The notes beneath the pieces are model-generated. The model was given only the letters and a program-made list of their open reading frames with translations, made no database searches and was not told the DNA's origin. A DNA stretch of 64,000 nt from Mortierella alpina (lineage: Eukaryota; Mortierellomycota; Mortierellomycetes; Mortierellales; Mortierellaceae): contig JANATF010000008.1 in assembly GCA_029449245.1 (NCBI GenBank), positions 1,550,001-1,614,000 of the forward strand, read 5' to 3'. The position numbers and the translations under genes are program-made. Below are positions 1 to 10,808 of the stretch, piece by piece (positions within the stretch are counted from its first letter, which is position 1; each line of letters starts with the position of its first letter).

Positions 1-1048
1 CTCTTCAACACGGTTGACGACATGGAGGATCCGGATAGGATTTATGATTTGAATGCATTTGTGGTGCATGTAGGAAGTGGACCTCATCACGGGCACTATG
101 TTGCGGTGGTCAAACATCAGGATCGTTGGCTTCTTTTCGATGATGAGACCGTCGAGGTACAGATACGCTTTTGCTTGCTTGATCGACCGGCTTCAAGAGA
201 TCCATGTTAATGTGTGGATTGGATTTCTTACTCTTTCCTAGACCATTGACGAATCTGATATTCACAAGTACTTTGGGGACTCTGCACAACTTGGATCAGG
301 ATATGTGCTCTTTTATCAGGCGCGCGACTTGGACAACACGATTGCGCCCATGCAGTGGGCGCAGCAGCAGATGCAGCCATCTTTCTCACTGAAAAACCCT
401 GCGAACGGAGCACATTCGGCAGCAAATGGACTCGGACCAGGGGAAGTAGAGCATTTCGGAGGATTGATGCCACATACGCAGCAACAAGAATTGATCCACA
501 AGCAACTGGCAAGTCGGCATCAGCAACAGCAAGGAGGCGGCGGTTTTGGTTCGTTCTTCAACAGCGGACCACCCTCCATCACAACTCCAAGCCCAGTTGC
601 TCCAGCCCACTTGTCCAATGGTCCACGGAGTCCGACGCAGATACAAGACCCTAATATGCTGAATGGCCAGAGAATTTCGAGTGGATCCTATGTATACACT
701 AATGGTGTAGCAGCAGCCACGGCGACGGGGCAGCCGCACTATTCATCCGCAAATAGTTACCACGTCAATGGACCCGTCGAGCCATTGCCGCATACGCTAT
801 CCTCACCTATTTCCACTGGATATTCGAATGGAGGCGGTGCTCCCTTCTCGCCTACACTACCCTCGCAGCATAGTCCCTCCAAGTCATCGACATTCTCAAC
901 CTCGGCACCCCATACCACGATTGATCCAGCCAAACTAAAGCGGGCACAGAGCACCCCCAGGATCAGCCTCGCCTCGGCAGCAAAGTCGCTGGGAGCCTCG
1001 GGGGGCAAATCTTTCATGGGTAGTCTGCGAGGTGGAGGTGGGTCTTGA
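1..1048 (+). CDS. Ubiquitin carboxyl-terminal hydrolase, USP12/46 (fungal Ubp9) type, 3' part only
   Basis: This is the C-terminal end of a cysteine deubiquitinase that removes ubiquitin from target proteins. The 5' part lies outside the window. Exons are <1..156 and 242..1048, joined in phase across a GT-AG intron (157-241). The visible part holds the USP C-terminal box: [19 protein letters not shown], with the catalytic His in GHY, then WLLFDDE, and after the intron the [12 protein letters not shown] block that closes the fold. These match the USP12/USP46/Ubp9 branch by eye. About 230 further residues are low-complexity, rich in Gln, Ser, Pro and His, and are probably a disordered tail. In this branch WD40 partners usually activate the enzyme; no partner is evident nearby. 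An AATAAA lies about 80 bases after the stop. I am sure of the family and less sure of the exact orthologue. Confidence 0.85.
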
Positions 1049-2948
1049 TGGAAGGCAGCGTTGCCAGCTTTTGGAGTACGATGTACGGCCATCGCGAGTA
1101 CTGATACATAAAAAAAAAAAGAAGCCAACAATAAACAAAAGACCACCTTCTTTGTTCGCTCAATGAGGCACACAGTATGTACAGTTACAGTTCACAGTAC
1201 TGTACTGCGGAACACTCTTTCTCCGAAAAGCAAAAATTGTACAGCAGCGAGAATATTAGTACGTACTATTGTTCTGGGGGATTTTGGTTTTTGGGGCAAA
1301 GAAGTGCAGCAGCTGGTAGAAAGGAGGCACCCAGAGGGAAAGAAGGAAGGGGCACGGAACAAGAGGGGAGAAGAAGCAACGCGGGGGAGGCTAGGAGAGG
1401 CCAGGAGAGGCGTGGGTGAAGAGGGATGAAGGGTACATCCGAAAGGAGGCCATGGCGGTGTCCAAGGGTGGCTGCCGCAAGTGATTGGGGTTGGAAGCCA
1501 GACTGGGCTACTGAGACCTTGGAAGTTTGGTTGGTCGCGTGGTGTGAAACTGAGTTTTCGCGGCAGAAGGCAGTGCTTGGCCCTGGTCCCTGGGTCCGTG
1601 GATGTGCCCGGGCCAGAGAGCCTTCTTCAATGAGCCGAAGGCAGGCAACGGCATCTTTGCATCGGCGCAGTAGGAGATGGGCCGAGGGGCAAAGGGAGGA
1701 CGCTTTGTAAAAACGCCTCTCATAAGCCCTATGCATTTGTCTTTAGCGTGGGCTTGGACATAAAGAAAACGAGGTAGCTGAGTGCCAAGATGCCACGCTT
1801 GCATTCATAATCAACCCTGCCTGGTGTGCTCTATCGGCAGAACGGTGAATAGCGTGCGGGCTCCCGTTATGGACTTACTCTGGGGTATCTGCCCGCATAC
1901 AGGGGAGCCCTGTTTCGGGCACTGTGCTGGCCAAAGACATGATGGAATAAAAGAAGTGCAAAAGAATTCATCTCCCTTCTTACCGTCAGCTTGGATTGCT
2001 CTCTTTTGGAGCAAATTATTATATTTATCCCAGAAGGGGAGGATGCAAAGTAGAAAAGCCAAGCGAACAGCCCGCCGTTGCGCGCAGATGGCCTCTCAGT
2101 ACCGTCTCTGTATCGCAGATGTACAGTACAGTACATGTGTCGCAGGAATGCCAGGAAGCACACAGTACGCTGCAACCAGTGTCGGTGGAGGATGGTGACG
2201 CGGACAAGAGTGTGCTATCCATGGCATGTGGTCTCTCACTTCGTGCTTAGGGAGGTGGATGGGCGATTGATCGGCGTGAACCTTGTCCCCTGATATTGGT
2301 TGAAGGACAGGTATGGGAGATGTGGCGATAAGAATAGAACGAGTCCCGACAAACAATCGCAGCTCAGAAAACTGTATTGACAGGACAGTCTTCCAGCAAT
2401 CAACATGGCAGGGGCGGCCAAACCCATCCGTCACTTTTTTCTCTTCTTTTTCCGTATCGCACTCTCACTCTGGCTCTCTCTCGCACTCCCCTGTCTGTCT
2501 CTTTTCATTCCTGACCGTTCTGTCCTTCGCCCCTCATCCTGATCCAGCTCAACCTCTCCCTTCTCTCGTCAACCCCTGCCACGCTCGCTTTTGTTGAGTC
2601 GAGTGGATCCACCAAAGAAAATACTCACGAAGCAGCAACGTGTTTTTCATTTTTTTTTTCGGTTTTTTCATTGACACCTGCTTGACACACGCTCTGACCA
2701 ACAATCGCACACACAATCACAGCACCACCCGTGTCTCGCTTGTTTGTGCAGACCGCAGGGCCCAACGTTCCACGAAAGCAACCAAAAGTCTTGACAAGCA
2801 GCAACAAAAGCACATCGGCCGAGGTCGCTCAATATTGATGCCTATCCTTCCACATCGACACATTCTCCTTCGTTGTCACTCTTGATCCCCTGCTATTTTT
2901 TTATTTTTTTTTTGCGACCGCGCCCTTCCACCGCAGACACACTCAGCA
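1049..2948. other. Intergenic region and promoter of the Cys-rich membrane protein
   Basis: I find no convincing gene in these 1.9 kb. The first half has purine-rich stretches (about 1320-1420) and short GTAC-rich strings (about 1180-1210 and 2120-2140). From about 2430 to 2930 the plus strand becomes strongly C/T-rich with T and A runs, as upstream of most plus-strand genes in this window, so this part is probably promoter and 5' leader of the gene at 2949. Confidence 0.4.
1130..1135 (+). terminator. Candidate polyadenylation signal AATAAA
   Basis: AATAAA lies about 80 bases downstream of the ubiquitin hydrolase stop codon, just after a run of A residues. Its position fits a 3'-end processing signal for that gene. 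Confidence 0.4.
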
Positions 2949-4613
2949 ATGGTCAAGTTAACACTGCCCCTCAGCGACAACACGGACAACGAGCCCGCGG
3001 TCAATAGCACGCAACCGAACTGCGACCCCTCTCAGTCCATCTACGACGACAGGTCCTGTATCAAGGATTTTTTATTCTGCTCGGACGACAACCCTTGCCC
3101 CTCCGGTTTGCCATGCATCGATCGGGTCTGTCAGTGTTTGCCTAACAAACGCTCCTACATCACCCTGGCCCCTTATCCGGTCCGGATGTATACCATCGGT
3201 TGTCAATTTGACACTAAACGCGTCGCTGGAAACTGTCGAGACTATGAATACGGAGTCGATCAGACTTGCCTGCTGAACTACTGCTCGAGCGAGGTGCCAT
3301 GCTACAGAGGCCATTGCGACAATAACCGCCACGTCTGTACCAACATCACATCCGAGTTTCAACCACTGCCAGCCAGTGACAATGCTGTTATATCCCTCGG
3401 AGACGATCCCTTTGGTACGCACAAGGAGGGACTCAGCCCGGTCTTGATCATATTGATGGCCAGTGGAGGGATCGTCGCGCTGGCAGTCGTTGGCTGTATC
3501 ATCCGGACGGCAATGATGTGGACAAAATCGTCTGTTGCCTGGGCAGCTGGGACTCCGAAAGTCGAGGCGAGCGACGCCGGCAATAATGACGAAAAGAAGA
3601 GCGCTCATGCACAGAGCACGACGGAGCCTCAACAAAGGCAGGCCGGGGCATCTCGGATGTCAAGGATGCCGTCAAAGTTCACAGGATCACACTACATGCC
3701 TCATGCGCCTGTCCTGGGCGAGGTCTCTCCCTTCCCTTCCCCACTGCCTTCACCTCACTTTTCGCCCTATTCACAGCCAAACGGAAGTCAAATCAGCAGC
3801 AATAATTCGCTCTTGAACCCCTTCCGTCACCCTATGAGCGATTCGACCACATCGATTGAGTTGCATAATCGGGCTGTCGCGTCTCATGAATCGTTGCCCC
3901 CCAGCGAACTTTCCGAGAAGAGGGCTCTCGAACGATCTCAATCTGCGATTGCCGCGCCAGGACCGAGGCCCACCATACCTCTCGGACCCGACCAGAGAGC
4001 GTCTCTGATGGCGCGATCGCAGACTCTCACGACGCCCGGCGACCGAAGCAGCGCCACGCTCAACAAGAGCATGTCCATGCTGCAGCTGGGATCCCGGCCA
4101 GCTCCTCCGCCTCCTCCACCAGGTGCCATGTACTCGTCCAACCTCTCGCCACCAATGATTGCGGTCTCAATGCCTCAGTCTCAGTCCCGTCCTCCCAGCA
4201 GTGTGATCCTGTCGCAGGCCGACATGCACGGACCCTCTCCATCGCTCGACTCTCTGATCTCTGGTGGTCACGGACACGGCACACCCGTGTCTGCACCCCT
4301 GCCTATTATTCACCATTCCCCAGCTCTCGGTCCATCTTCCGCACCCCCCACGCGCGCTCTCTCGAACTCTGCGTCGTCATCCTCGCTCCGATCCTCCTTT
4401 GTCCTCCAGTCTGGCGCTGAGCGCCACCCATCCCTGACGGTTCCTGCGCGGCAATCGCTGCTGAGGCATAGCGCCTCGGTGCCGCAGATGGTCATTCCAA
4501 GACCACAGTCGCAGTTGCCTGATCAGCAGCTTCTCTCCCCTACGACACGCAATCTGCCGGCCGGATTTGCCTCCGCACCGACGACCAGCTCCATGGCGCA
4601 GTCCAAGTCTTGA
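2949..4613 (+). CDS. Single-pass membrane protein with Cys-rich N-terminal domain and Ser/Pro-rich tail
   Basis: This single-exon gene encodes 554 aa; I cannot name its function. Residues 1-135 hold 14 cysteines (from C25 to C130) and N-glycosylation sequons, which is typical of a disulfide-rich extracellular module. A hydrophobic segment at about 163-186 (SPVLIILMASGGIVALAVVG) is the only clear membrane helix. Residues 200-554 are Ser/Pro/Gln-rich with a PAPPPPPPG run, as in a disordered cytosolic tail that could bind SH3 or WW proteins. No N-terminal signal peptide is present and no upstream exon supplying one was found, so the protein would have to insert as a type III (reverse signal-anchor) protein. 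A receptor or wall-sensor role is only a guess from layout. Confidence 0.7.
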   Translation: MVKLTLPLSDNTDNEPAVNSTQPNCDPSQSIYDDRSCIKDFLFCSDDNPCPSGLPCIDRVCQCLPNKRSYITLAPYPVRMYTIGCQFDTKRVAGNCRDYEYGVDQTCLLNYCSSEVPCYRGHCDNNRHVCTNITSEFQPLPASDNAVISLGDDPFGTHKEGLSPVLIILMASGGIVALAVVGCIIRTAMMWTKSSVAWAAGTPKVEASDAGNNDEKKSAHAQSTTEPQQRQAGASRMSRMPSKFTGSHYMPHAPVLGEVSPFPSPLPSPHFSPYSQPNGSQISSNNSLLNPFRHPMSDSTTSIELHNRAVASHESLPPSELSEKRALERSQSAIAAPGPRPTIPLGPDQRASLMARSQTLTTPGDRSSATLNKSMSMLQLGSRPAPPPPPPGAMYSSNLSPPMIAVSMPQSQSRPPSSVILSQADMHGPSPSLDSLISGGHGHGTPVSAPLPIIHHSPALGPSSAPPTRALSNSASSSSLRSSFVLQSGAERHPSLTVPARQSLLRHSASVPQMVIPRPQSQLPDQQLLSPTTRNLPAGFASAPTTSSMAQSKS

Positions 4614-4885
4614 AAACAAAAGCCAAAAAGAGGTTTTCTTTTCCCATTGCCTCATTCTTGTATACCATTCAACACACCCGTTCTCACATTCCTACACTAC
4701 ATAGCATATTAATATATCTCCTCCACCTTTCCATCTTGAAATATAAAAAGCAAAGGGTGTAATGACCATAGAATAACTCTCCATGTCGTTATCATGAAAG
4801 ACCATTCACTCTGGAGCAAACGTGTTTTTGGATCTATGTTATTACACTTTGTTTCTTATTATCTATCTTTGCTCTGTTTGCTAAT

Positions 4886-5593
4886 TCAGTAGACGATATG
4901 GTCGAGATCAGGATCGACATCTCGATAACGAACCCAGCATTCCTCTGCTTTGTGCACAATAAGATTCTGTAAACACTCGTCCTCTCCACAATTGGGATCT
5001 TCGAATCGCACGGTCTTGAAGGTGTCAGAGCTGGCTGCACGGGCTGGTTTTTTGGACCGTGAGACGCGCAGATGTGGATACCGGATCCAACACTGATCTG
5101 CGCGGTGTTTAAGGTTCCGGTTGAAACAATCTTCCTCTGGACACCACGCGTCGGGTGCCTCGTCTGCGTATGAGGATGGAGAGTGACAAGTGGAATTGGA
5201 TGTGCTATAGGAATCAGCGGGGTTGATAGTAGTGGTCATGGTCGCGTTGTTGTTGTGGTTGCTGTTGCTGCTGCTGCCGCCGATGGTGGCACGACTGGGT
5301 CGTTCGCGCCGCAGATGAGGGTTGCGGATCCAGCATTCGCTCTGACGGTGCCTCAGTCTTTTCCTTACACACGAGTCCTCTGTGCACCTGGTAGAGGCGC
5401 TGGATGTACTCTCTTCGCGGCGGGGTGGTCGTGTGGAATCCTGACGTTTATCATAATGGAGATGAGGATGGCGGACCCAGCATACCTCAGGGCGATGGAA
5501 GGCATTTCTCTGGATGCATTCCTGCTCGGAGCAGAGGTCGTCAGTCCGCCGTCGCTTACTAGGTCTTCCAGTTTCTTCGGCCCTGACGCTTGG

Positions 5594-5640
<47 letters not shown>

Positions 5641-6811
5641 GCTGATCCTGCAGGTGTTTGTCAAACGCTTCCTGTGATTGTCCCTGTTGCTGTATGGAAT
5701 GATGACGAGGCTGCTGTTGCTGCTCTGGTGCTGGAGAAATACGAGGCTGTTGCTGCTGGTCTTGCGCTGGAAATGTACAAAACTCTTGCTGATCCTGTGT
5801 TGAGTGAGCACGAGACTGCTGCTGCTGCTGCAGTTCTTGCGGTGGTTCAAGGACTTGTTCAGTCTGTATGCTACCTTCCTCGAGGTCTTGTGGTTGCTCT
5901 TCTGATTCAGCCTGTCGAAAATGCCGCCAAACCCACTCTGCTCGATCCGTCGTCCGTCCTGAAAGCGTTCCAGGGGTTTTCCGAATAAACTGAATAATGT
6001 CATGAACTGTCCTGATGGAGTCCTCGCTGCCAAAGTGAGCCTTCACCCGCTCATACCCTCCATCCGGTAAAGATTCCGCAATGACTGAAACGGTAAAGCG
6101 CTCTGTCCCATCACGATCAGCGCGGGAGAGCTTGACCAGTTGCTGGAGTCGGTCTGCATAAGTTATAGAGTCTTCGTGTGGCTCGGGCCTGACCGCGATG
6201 AGCTGCTTCATCAACTCGAATCGGAAGAATCGCAGCTTGAGGATCTTTTCCAGGCACCGAGTAATATGGTTCCAGTCCCGCTGGTCGTGCTGATAATGCC
6301 GGATAGCCTGATCATACTGTGTTGCAAGAGTCCTGTTTGATTTCAGAGCCTCGTGCATGTAGCTCCAGGCGAGACGGTCAAACAGGACCGAAGATAGGTT
6401 CTGGTAGTAAAACTCTCGAAATGTTTCCATAAAATCTGTAAAGAGCCTGAGGAGGGAGACGGCCATTTGCTCTCGAGGAAGGTTGCTGGCCAGGAGGCTG
6501 TTGAGGTGGAACTCGGGTGCGCCAGGGAAGATGGTTCGCCGGACTCGGGCAAAGTCGACTTTGGTGGTGCCTGGATGGACGGGGATGATCATATCTCCGA
6601 GCATGGAGACCAGGGCTCGGTGCACGAGGTTGGAGCTGTCTGGAAGCACCGAGTCGCTCGAGTCGCTCAGGGCACCTTCCGACAAAGTCATGGGCTTTTC
6701 CTGAAAGAGCGTAGGCTGGGGAGTGAAGTCGCTGCGATAGGGCGGTGTGGAGGAGATTTTCTTGACAAGGTCCATATCGACGGGGCTATGCCCGGGACTC
6801 TTGCGTAGCAT
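4886..6811 (-). CDS. Retrotransposon gag-like protein with four CX4CX6HX4CW zinc knuckles
   Basis: A single-exon gene of 641 aa counted from the ATG at 6811. An upstream in-frame ATG at 6871 adds 20 aa but lies only about 12 bases from a TATA-like element, so I prefer 6811. Residues about 110-290 resemble a Ty3/gypsy-type Gag capsid region, including the segment SITYADRLQQLVKLSRADRD. A Gln-rich linker with a run of about 17 Q follows, then a basic RPSKRRR stretch. The C-terminal third holds four copies of C-X4-C-X6-H-X4-C-W-[IV]-R at C427/C432/H439/C444, C476/C481/H488/C493, C557/C562/H569/C574 and C608/C613/H620/C625. No protease, reverse transcriptase, integrase or LTR is seen on either side, so it could be a host gene derived from gag or an isolated element remnant. 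Its reading frame is intact. Confidence 0.65.
5594..5644 (-). repeat. CAA/CAG microsatellite coding for polyglutamine
   Basis: A near-perfect GTT repeat on the plus strand (CAA on the coding strand) encodes about 17 Gln in the gag-like protein, between its capsid-like region and its zinc knuckles. It is likely to vary in length between strains. Confidence 0.85.
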
Positions 6812-6880
6812 TGTGCGGGTGTGTGGGGGTGTGATGGAGAGAAGAATGAGGTCGAGCAAGGTCGAGCTCACACTCCAATA

Positions 6881-6892
6881 ATATAAGACTGT
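6881..6892 (-). promoter_or_regulatory. TATA-like element of the gag-like gene
   Basis: The minus strand reads cttatattattgg here, about 75-80 bases upstream of the preferred start at 6811. It is an AT-rich element in an otherwise G/C-rich spacer of 236 bases shared with the divergent Alba-domain gene. The assignment is by position only. Confidence 0.3.
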
Positions 6893-7047
6893 TGAGAGCC
6901 TTGTGCGCTACTGGTTCGGTGCGAGTGTGCTCCGGTGCGCCAGTGAGGAGTGGCTTGGTCCTCTGCGCCTTGCTGCACTGTTGGACAAGGCTCAAGAAAA
7001 AAGAACGGCGAGCACCTTCCGTTTGTTTGTCTTCTTCAGCACATCGC

Positions 7048-8460
7048 ATGGCCAGATCAATGTCCCTTAAGGCAACTGCCAAAGAATTCATTCCATCCAT
7101 CAACACTGTCTCTGGCCCCGCCGCAGGAGCATCCGCACCCTCTTCCGCAACTGCAGCTGTGTCAGCTGCGGCCTTGTCTCTGAACCCTGCTTCGCCGAGA
7201 GCCTCAAGCAACACGTCATATCCCCCACGTCCACCAGGATCCTTGTCACAAAAGCATACTTCTCAGCCCAGGCAGCAGCAGACACAGCAGCAGACACAGC
7301 AGCAGACACAGCAGCAGACGCAGCAGCAGCACAAGCAGCAGCACCAACAGAAAACATCGCGACAAGAGGACACGTTAAAGGGCTCACAACGAGAAGGATC
7401 GCACCATAAACAACAGAGCAAACAAAGTCGGAGGCCGTCTTCACGATCACAATCACAACCGCAGCAGCAACACCCAACTAGCTATGGCGCTGACAGCAAC
7501 GCAAAGGGGCGCAAGAATAGTACACAACCCCAGGCGGGCCGTTCTTTGAGTAGCAAACAATCCAACGGTCATCACTCCTCACGGACTACAGAGCTCAAGC
7601 ACGCAAGACCAAATGCAGAGTACACTCACAATAAGCTGCAATCAACTGGCGCCGCAGCGACACCGTCAGGATCTGGATCTGCAGGAACCACATCATCTTC
7701 TGGACACGGAAATCGCGGAACAGCGGTTAGGCAGCACACTCCAAGATCAGAGTCCTCCACAAAACTACCGTCGCAAGGTTCTTCAAGAAGATCGGTCGAT
7801 CATTCAGGGGCATCTGCAAATGCTGGATCATCCAATACTGCTTCTGGTGGCGCTTCCTCTTCCGTCTCGTCATCTGGTACAGCTGCGGCCGCCGCTTCCA
7901 GCATCATACCGGGCATGGAACCCACTGCCTTCATTTGCCTAACGGACGTGATCCATCCTGTACGACAACTTGTCAAAGACGGTGTATCGGTCATGGAGCA
8001 AGGATCGGATGCGTACTTGGACTGGGTAAGGCGCTGAAGTAGTGTCCGTATCAGGAGGCTGTTGTACACCTGCTTCTATTCAGGGACGAGACTTGACGAC
8101 TCACTATGACTTTGCTGTGCTGGTAGATCAAGAGGTCTCTCAAGGAGCATGAAGAGATCACGCTAATAGGAATGGAAGCTGCCATCCCAGACATCATATC
8201 GCTGGTGCTGCGAGCAGGGGGTCAAGGCATAGGATACCAAGGTACTCTATTATAAAGCTTCAATTGAAGTTTATCATAGGAAAGAACAATCCTAAACGCA
8301 GTCTCGCTAACATACTGGCATGAATGCGGTGTTTCGACCTGTAGAAATAAGGACCTTCACTACACAAGATGGTCTGGGAGGGAACAAGAGCTGCCTGCAG
8401 TTCAGGATGCGCCGAGGTCAGGGATACATTGCACTAGAGAAGCGACCTCCGCGATCATAA
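7048..8460 (+). CDS. Alba-domain nucleic-acid-binding protein with long Q/S-rich N-terminal extension
   Basis: Exons are 7048..8025, 8127..8241 and 8345..8460 (402 aa). The last 100 or so residues form an Alba fold related to the RNase P/MRP proteins Rpp25/Pop6: a first strand (AFICLTDVIHPVRQLV), then LKEHEEITLIGMEAAIPDIISLVL, and a strand pair ending in FRMRRGQGYIAL. Members bind structured RNA or DNA. Unlike the compact family members, about 285 residues of Gln-, Ser-, Thr- and Gly-rich low-complexity sequence precede the domain, including TQQQ repeats. The ATG at 7048 was chosen because the upstream in-frame part looks non-coding and overlaps the shared promoter. Both introns are GT-AG and the phases close exactly. 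RNase P/MRP membership is inference. Confidence 0.75.
7271..7340 (+). repeat. 12-base tandem repeat (CAGACACAGCAG) coding TQQQ units
   Basis: About four copies of a 12-base unit followed by degenerate CAG/CAC codons encode (TQQQ)n inside the Alba-domain protein. Length variation would stay in frame because the unit is a multiple of three. Confidence 0.8.
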
Positions 8461-8534
8461 AGACATCATGCACTTGTATACAGTATGTAAACGAACAATG
8501 TCTTATATTGCATGCTGGCGGTGATATACGGGGT

Positions 8535-10621
8535 TTAAAAGGATCTGCCGCTACTCTGACGACGGTTCAAGAAGGTCATGAGGTCGTACTTTGTTGCAAC
8601 GCCCAAGCACCATCTTCTGTCATCGTCCGTGACAACAGCGAACGAATGCTTCTCAAAGAATTTAGCTAGGTCTGCCAATGGTGTCATTGGCGTGATGGTC
8701 TCGTAACTATTCATGGTTGATATCCAAAGTAAAACGGCCTGTTAAAACTTCTGGCGACTTCAACGCAGGTTAATTAAGGACAGAAAATCACGTACGTTGA
8801 ACGAGGTCCGCCCTGCTTGTTCTTCTTCAAGAAAGAGTACATCCATTTAGACACCAGGTCCGATTCCTGTGCCTGGCCCTCCTCCAGAAGTGTTGTCAGT
8901 GAAGTTAACGAGATGTAGCCCATCAGTTTACGGTTAGTAGGGCTCAAGACTGGCAGCTGTGAGAACTCGCGCGTCATCATCAGGTCCAGTGCGTATCCCA
9001 CAGTTGCCGTAGGTGGGACAGTGACTGCAGCGGGCAACTGGAGCTCTTCGACACTCGCAGCGCGGTACTTTTCATGGCGGTGATAGGCAACGGATTTCGC
9101 CATGGTATCGTCCATCAGATCATGTTCCAGCAGCCAGTCATCGGAAAGCAGTGTGGAGGCATAGCTGCGTGCTGTATCATTCAAAATGGTCAAAACTCGA
9201 AGCTTCTGAGCAGGATCCTTTGAGAGCGAACCGGAGAAGCGCAATGCTGCAGCAACCACACTTCCCGAGGACGGGCCTATTCAATAAGGACCATAATTGA
9301 TAAGAATAGAGCTTTACAGTTTGCTCAATAAGCATAGTTCTTGGTTGTGATCCACACGTACCTCCAAAGACGCCTTCCTCGCGGATGAGCTGGCGCGCGG
9401 TGGAGTATGACTCCTGATCAGAGACCTGCACCCAATGGTCGACTAGTGATTTGTCCAGGATCGAAGGTGTAAAGTTGCCACCAATGTCTTCAACTTTCCA
9501 TGCTCCAGTCCTGGTCACTCCGTCCTGCACAGACGAGTGCTCGGGCTCTACACCCACCACCTTCAGCCCTGGGATTTTGGCCTTTAGTGTCCTTGCGAGA
9601 CCAGTGATCGTTCCTCCAGACTCAACTCCAACAACAAGCACGTCTAAACGCCCTTCACACTACAGTTATGCACCATGGAGGGTCGTGGGAAGATTAGTGT
9701 GGGAATGATGGTTTCTAGTAGTGACATCGATTCCTGTCTTCTACATGGTAGGACGCCCGCTCCTTTTCTTTCGTCTTTCCCTTCTTGTGGCATACCTGGA
9801 TCAAGACTTCCTCTGCGGTTTCCTCACTGTGGACTTGAACGTTGGCCTGGTCCGAGAACTGTCCGAAAAATCAAAAAAGTTCAGTGCACAAACTCTGAGT
9901 CACTATCCCCGCTTGTCAGAAAAGCACGTCATGTCTGAGCAAATGAGAAGACGTTCTTTACCTCGTCAATCAGGATAGCATCCTGCAAGTCGGTCGCAAT
10001 CTTCTTGGCGATCGAGAACTGAGACTCTGCAGAGTCAGCGTGAGCTTCGATCGGTGTGCGTACAATCTCGACGCCGAGCGACTTTAAGAGATGGATCCTG
10101 TCCTCGCTGGTGCGTTCAGGAACGAGGCCAATAACTTTGTAGTGTCCATGGCGAGGTGACAAGAGCGCAAGACTGAGAGCCAGGTTTCCGCTGCTGGGGA
10201 CCACAAGCACTGTCTTTGAGTCCTTGATCTTGTTGGCAGCCTTGAGATTGGCAAGGATCCTCTGGGCTACACGGTCTTTGATGGATCCGCTAGGGTTGGA
10301 AAACTCGGTCTTGGCGAGAAGTTCAACTAGCAAAGGAGCAGGATCTACATCAGTCCATTGCTGTCTCTACGGAGTATTCGTCTGCAGATTATAAAGGCTG
10401 TTATCCGATGCGCTTACTCTGAGCTCCAGTGCCGGCCGCAGAAAGACGGACAATGGGAGTGTTGCCAATCGTGTCTGTTGAAATGCACAGTTTCGGGAGG
10501 ATGTTAGTGGGCGAAATCGTTCCTGTAGGGAATGCATAGCGTCGGTTCTTTTTCTTGCACTCGACTTGCCTACGACTGTGTCTACAATAGCGGGGGGTGC
10601 TGTTCTTGAAGAGGATGCCAT
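8535..10621 (-). CDS. Cystathionine beta-synthase-like PLP enzyme with two C-terminal CBS motifs
   Basis: Seven exons: 10570..10621, 10418..10474, 9962..10344, 9796..9858, 9362..9659, 8796..9276 and 8535..8706 (501 aa). Family members condense serine and homocysteine to cystathionine in the cytosol. The fold-type II core is clear: DTIGNTPIVRL, then NPSGSIKDR with the PLP lysine K59, GGTITGLARTL, and GPSSGS as the phosphate loop. The tail holds two CBS motifs that in animals bind AdoMet. There is no N-terminal haem region, as in yeast Cys4. Three usually conserved sites differ: TSGNTG is SSGNLA, the DQY loop is EFSDQ, and GTGG is ESGG. It may therefore be a divergent paralogue. Intron 1 has a GC donor (TAG|GCAAGT). 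The start is 187 bases from the divergent CSA gene, so they share a promoter region. Confidence 0.8.
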
Positions 10622-10808
10622 GGCTGTATGAAGATGTTTGATGGAGAGGTTGGAAGTGTGGAACTGAGGAGACCTTTTGTTCTCCAGAACTGTGACCGCA
10701 CCTGCAACCTTAAAAGTGGGCGGCCGCAGAGCACAATAGGCTCTTTACGTCCATGTCTTTCACCTCGCTGACATTTCAACCCCATCCATTCCGCTAACGC
10801 CAGTTGCC

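Noticed and set aside
6811-6871. Longer start for the gag-like protein and minus-strand coding through the shared promoter
   Set aside because: A TATA-like element would be almost at the upstream ATG, and the extra 20 residues look like translated leader.
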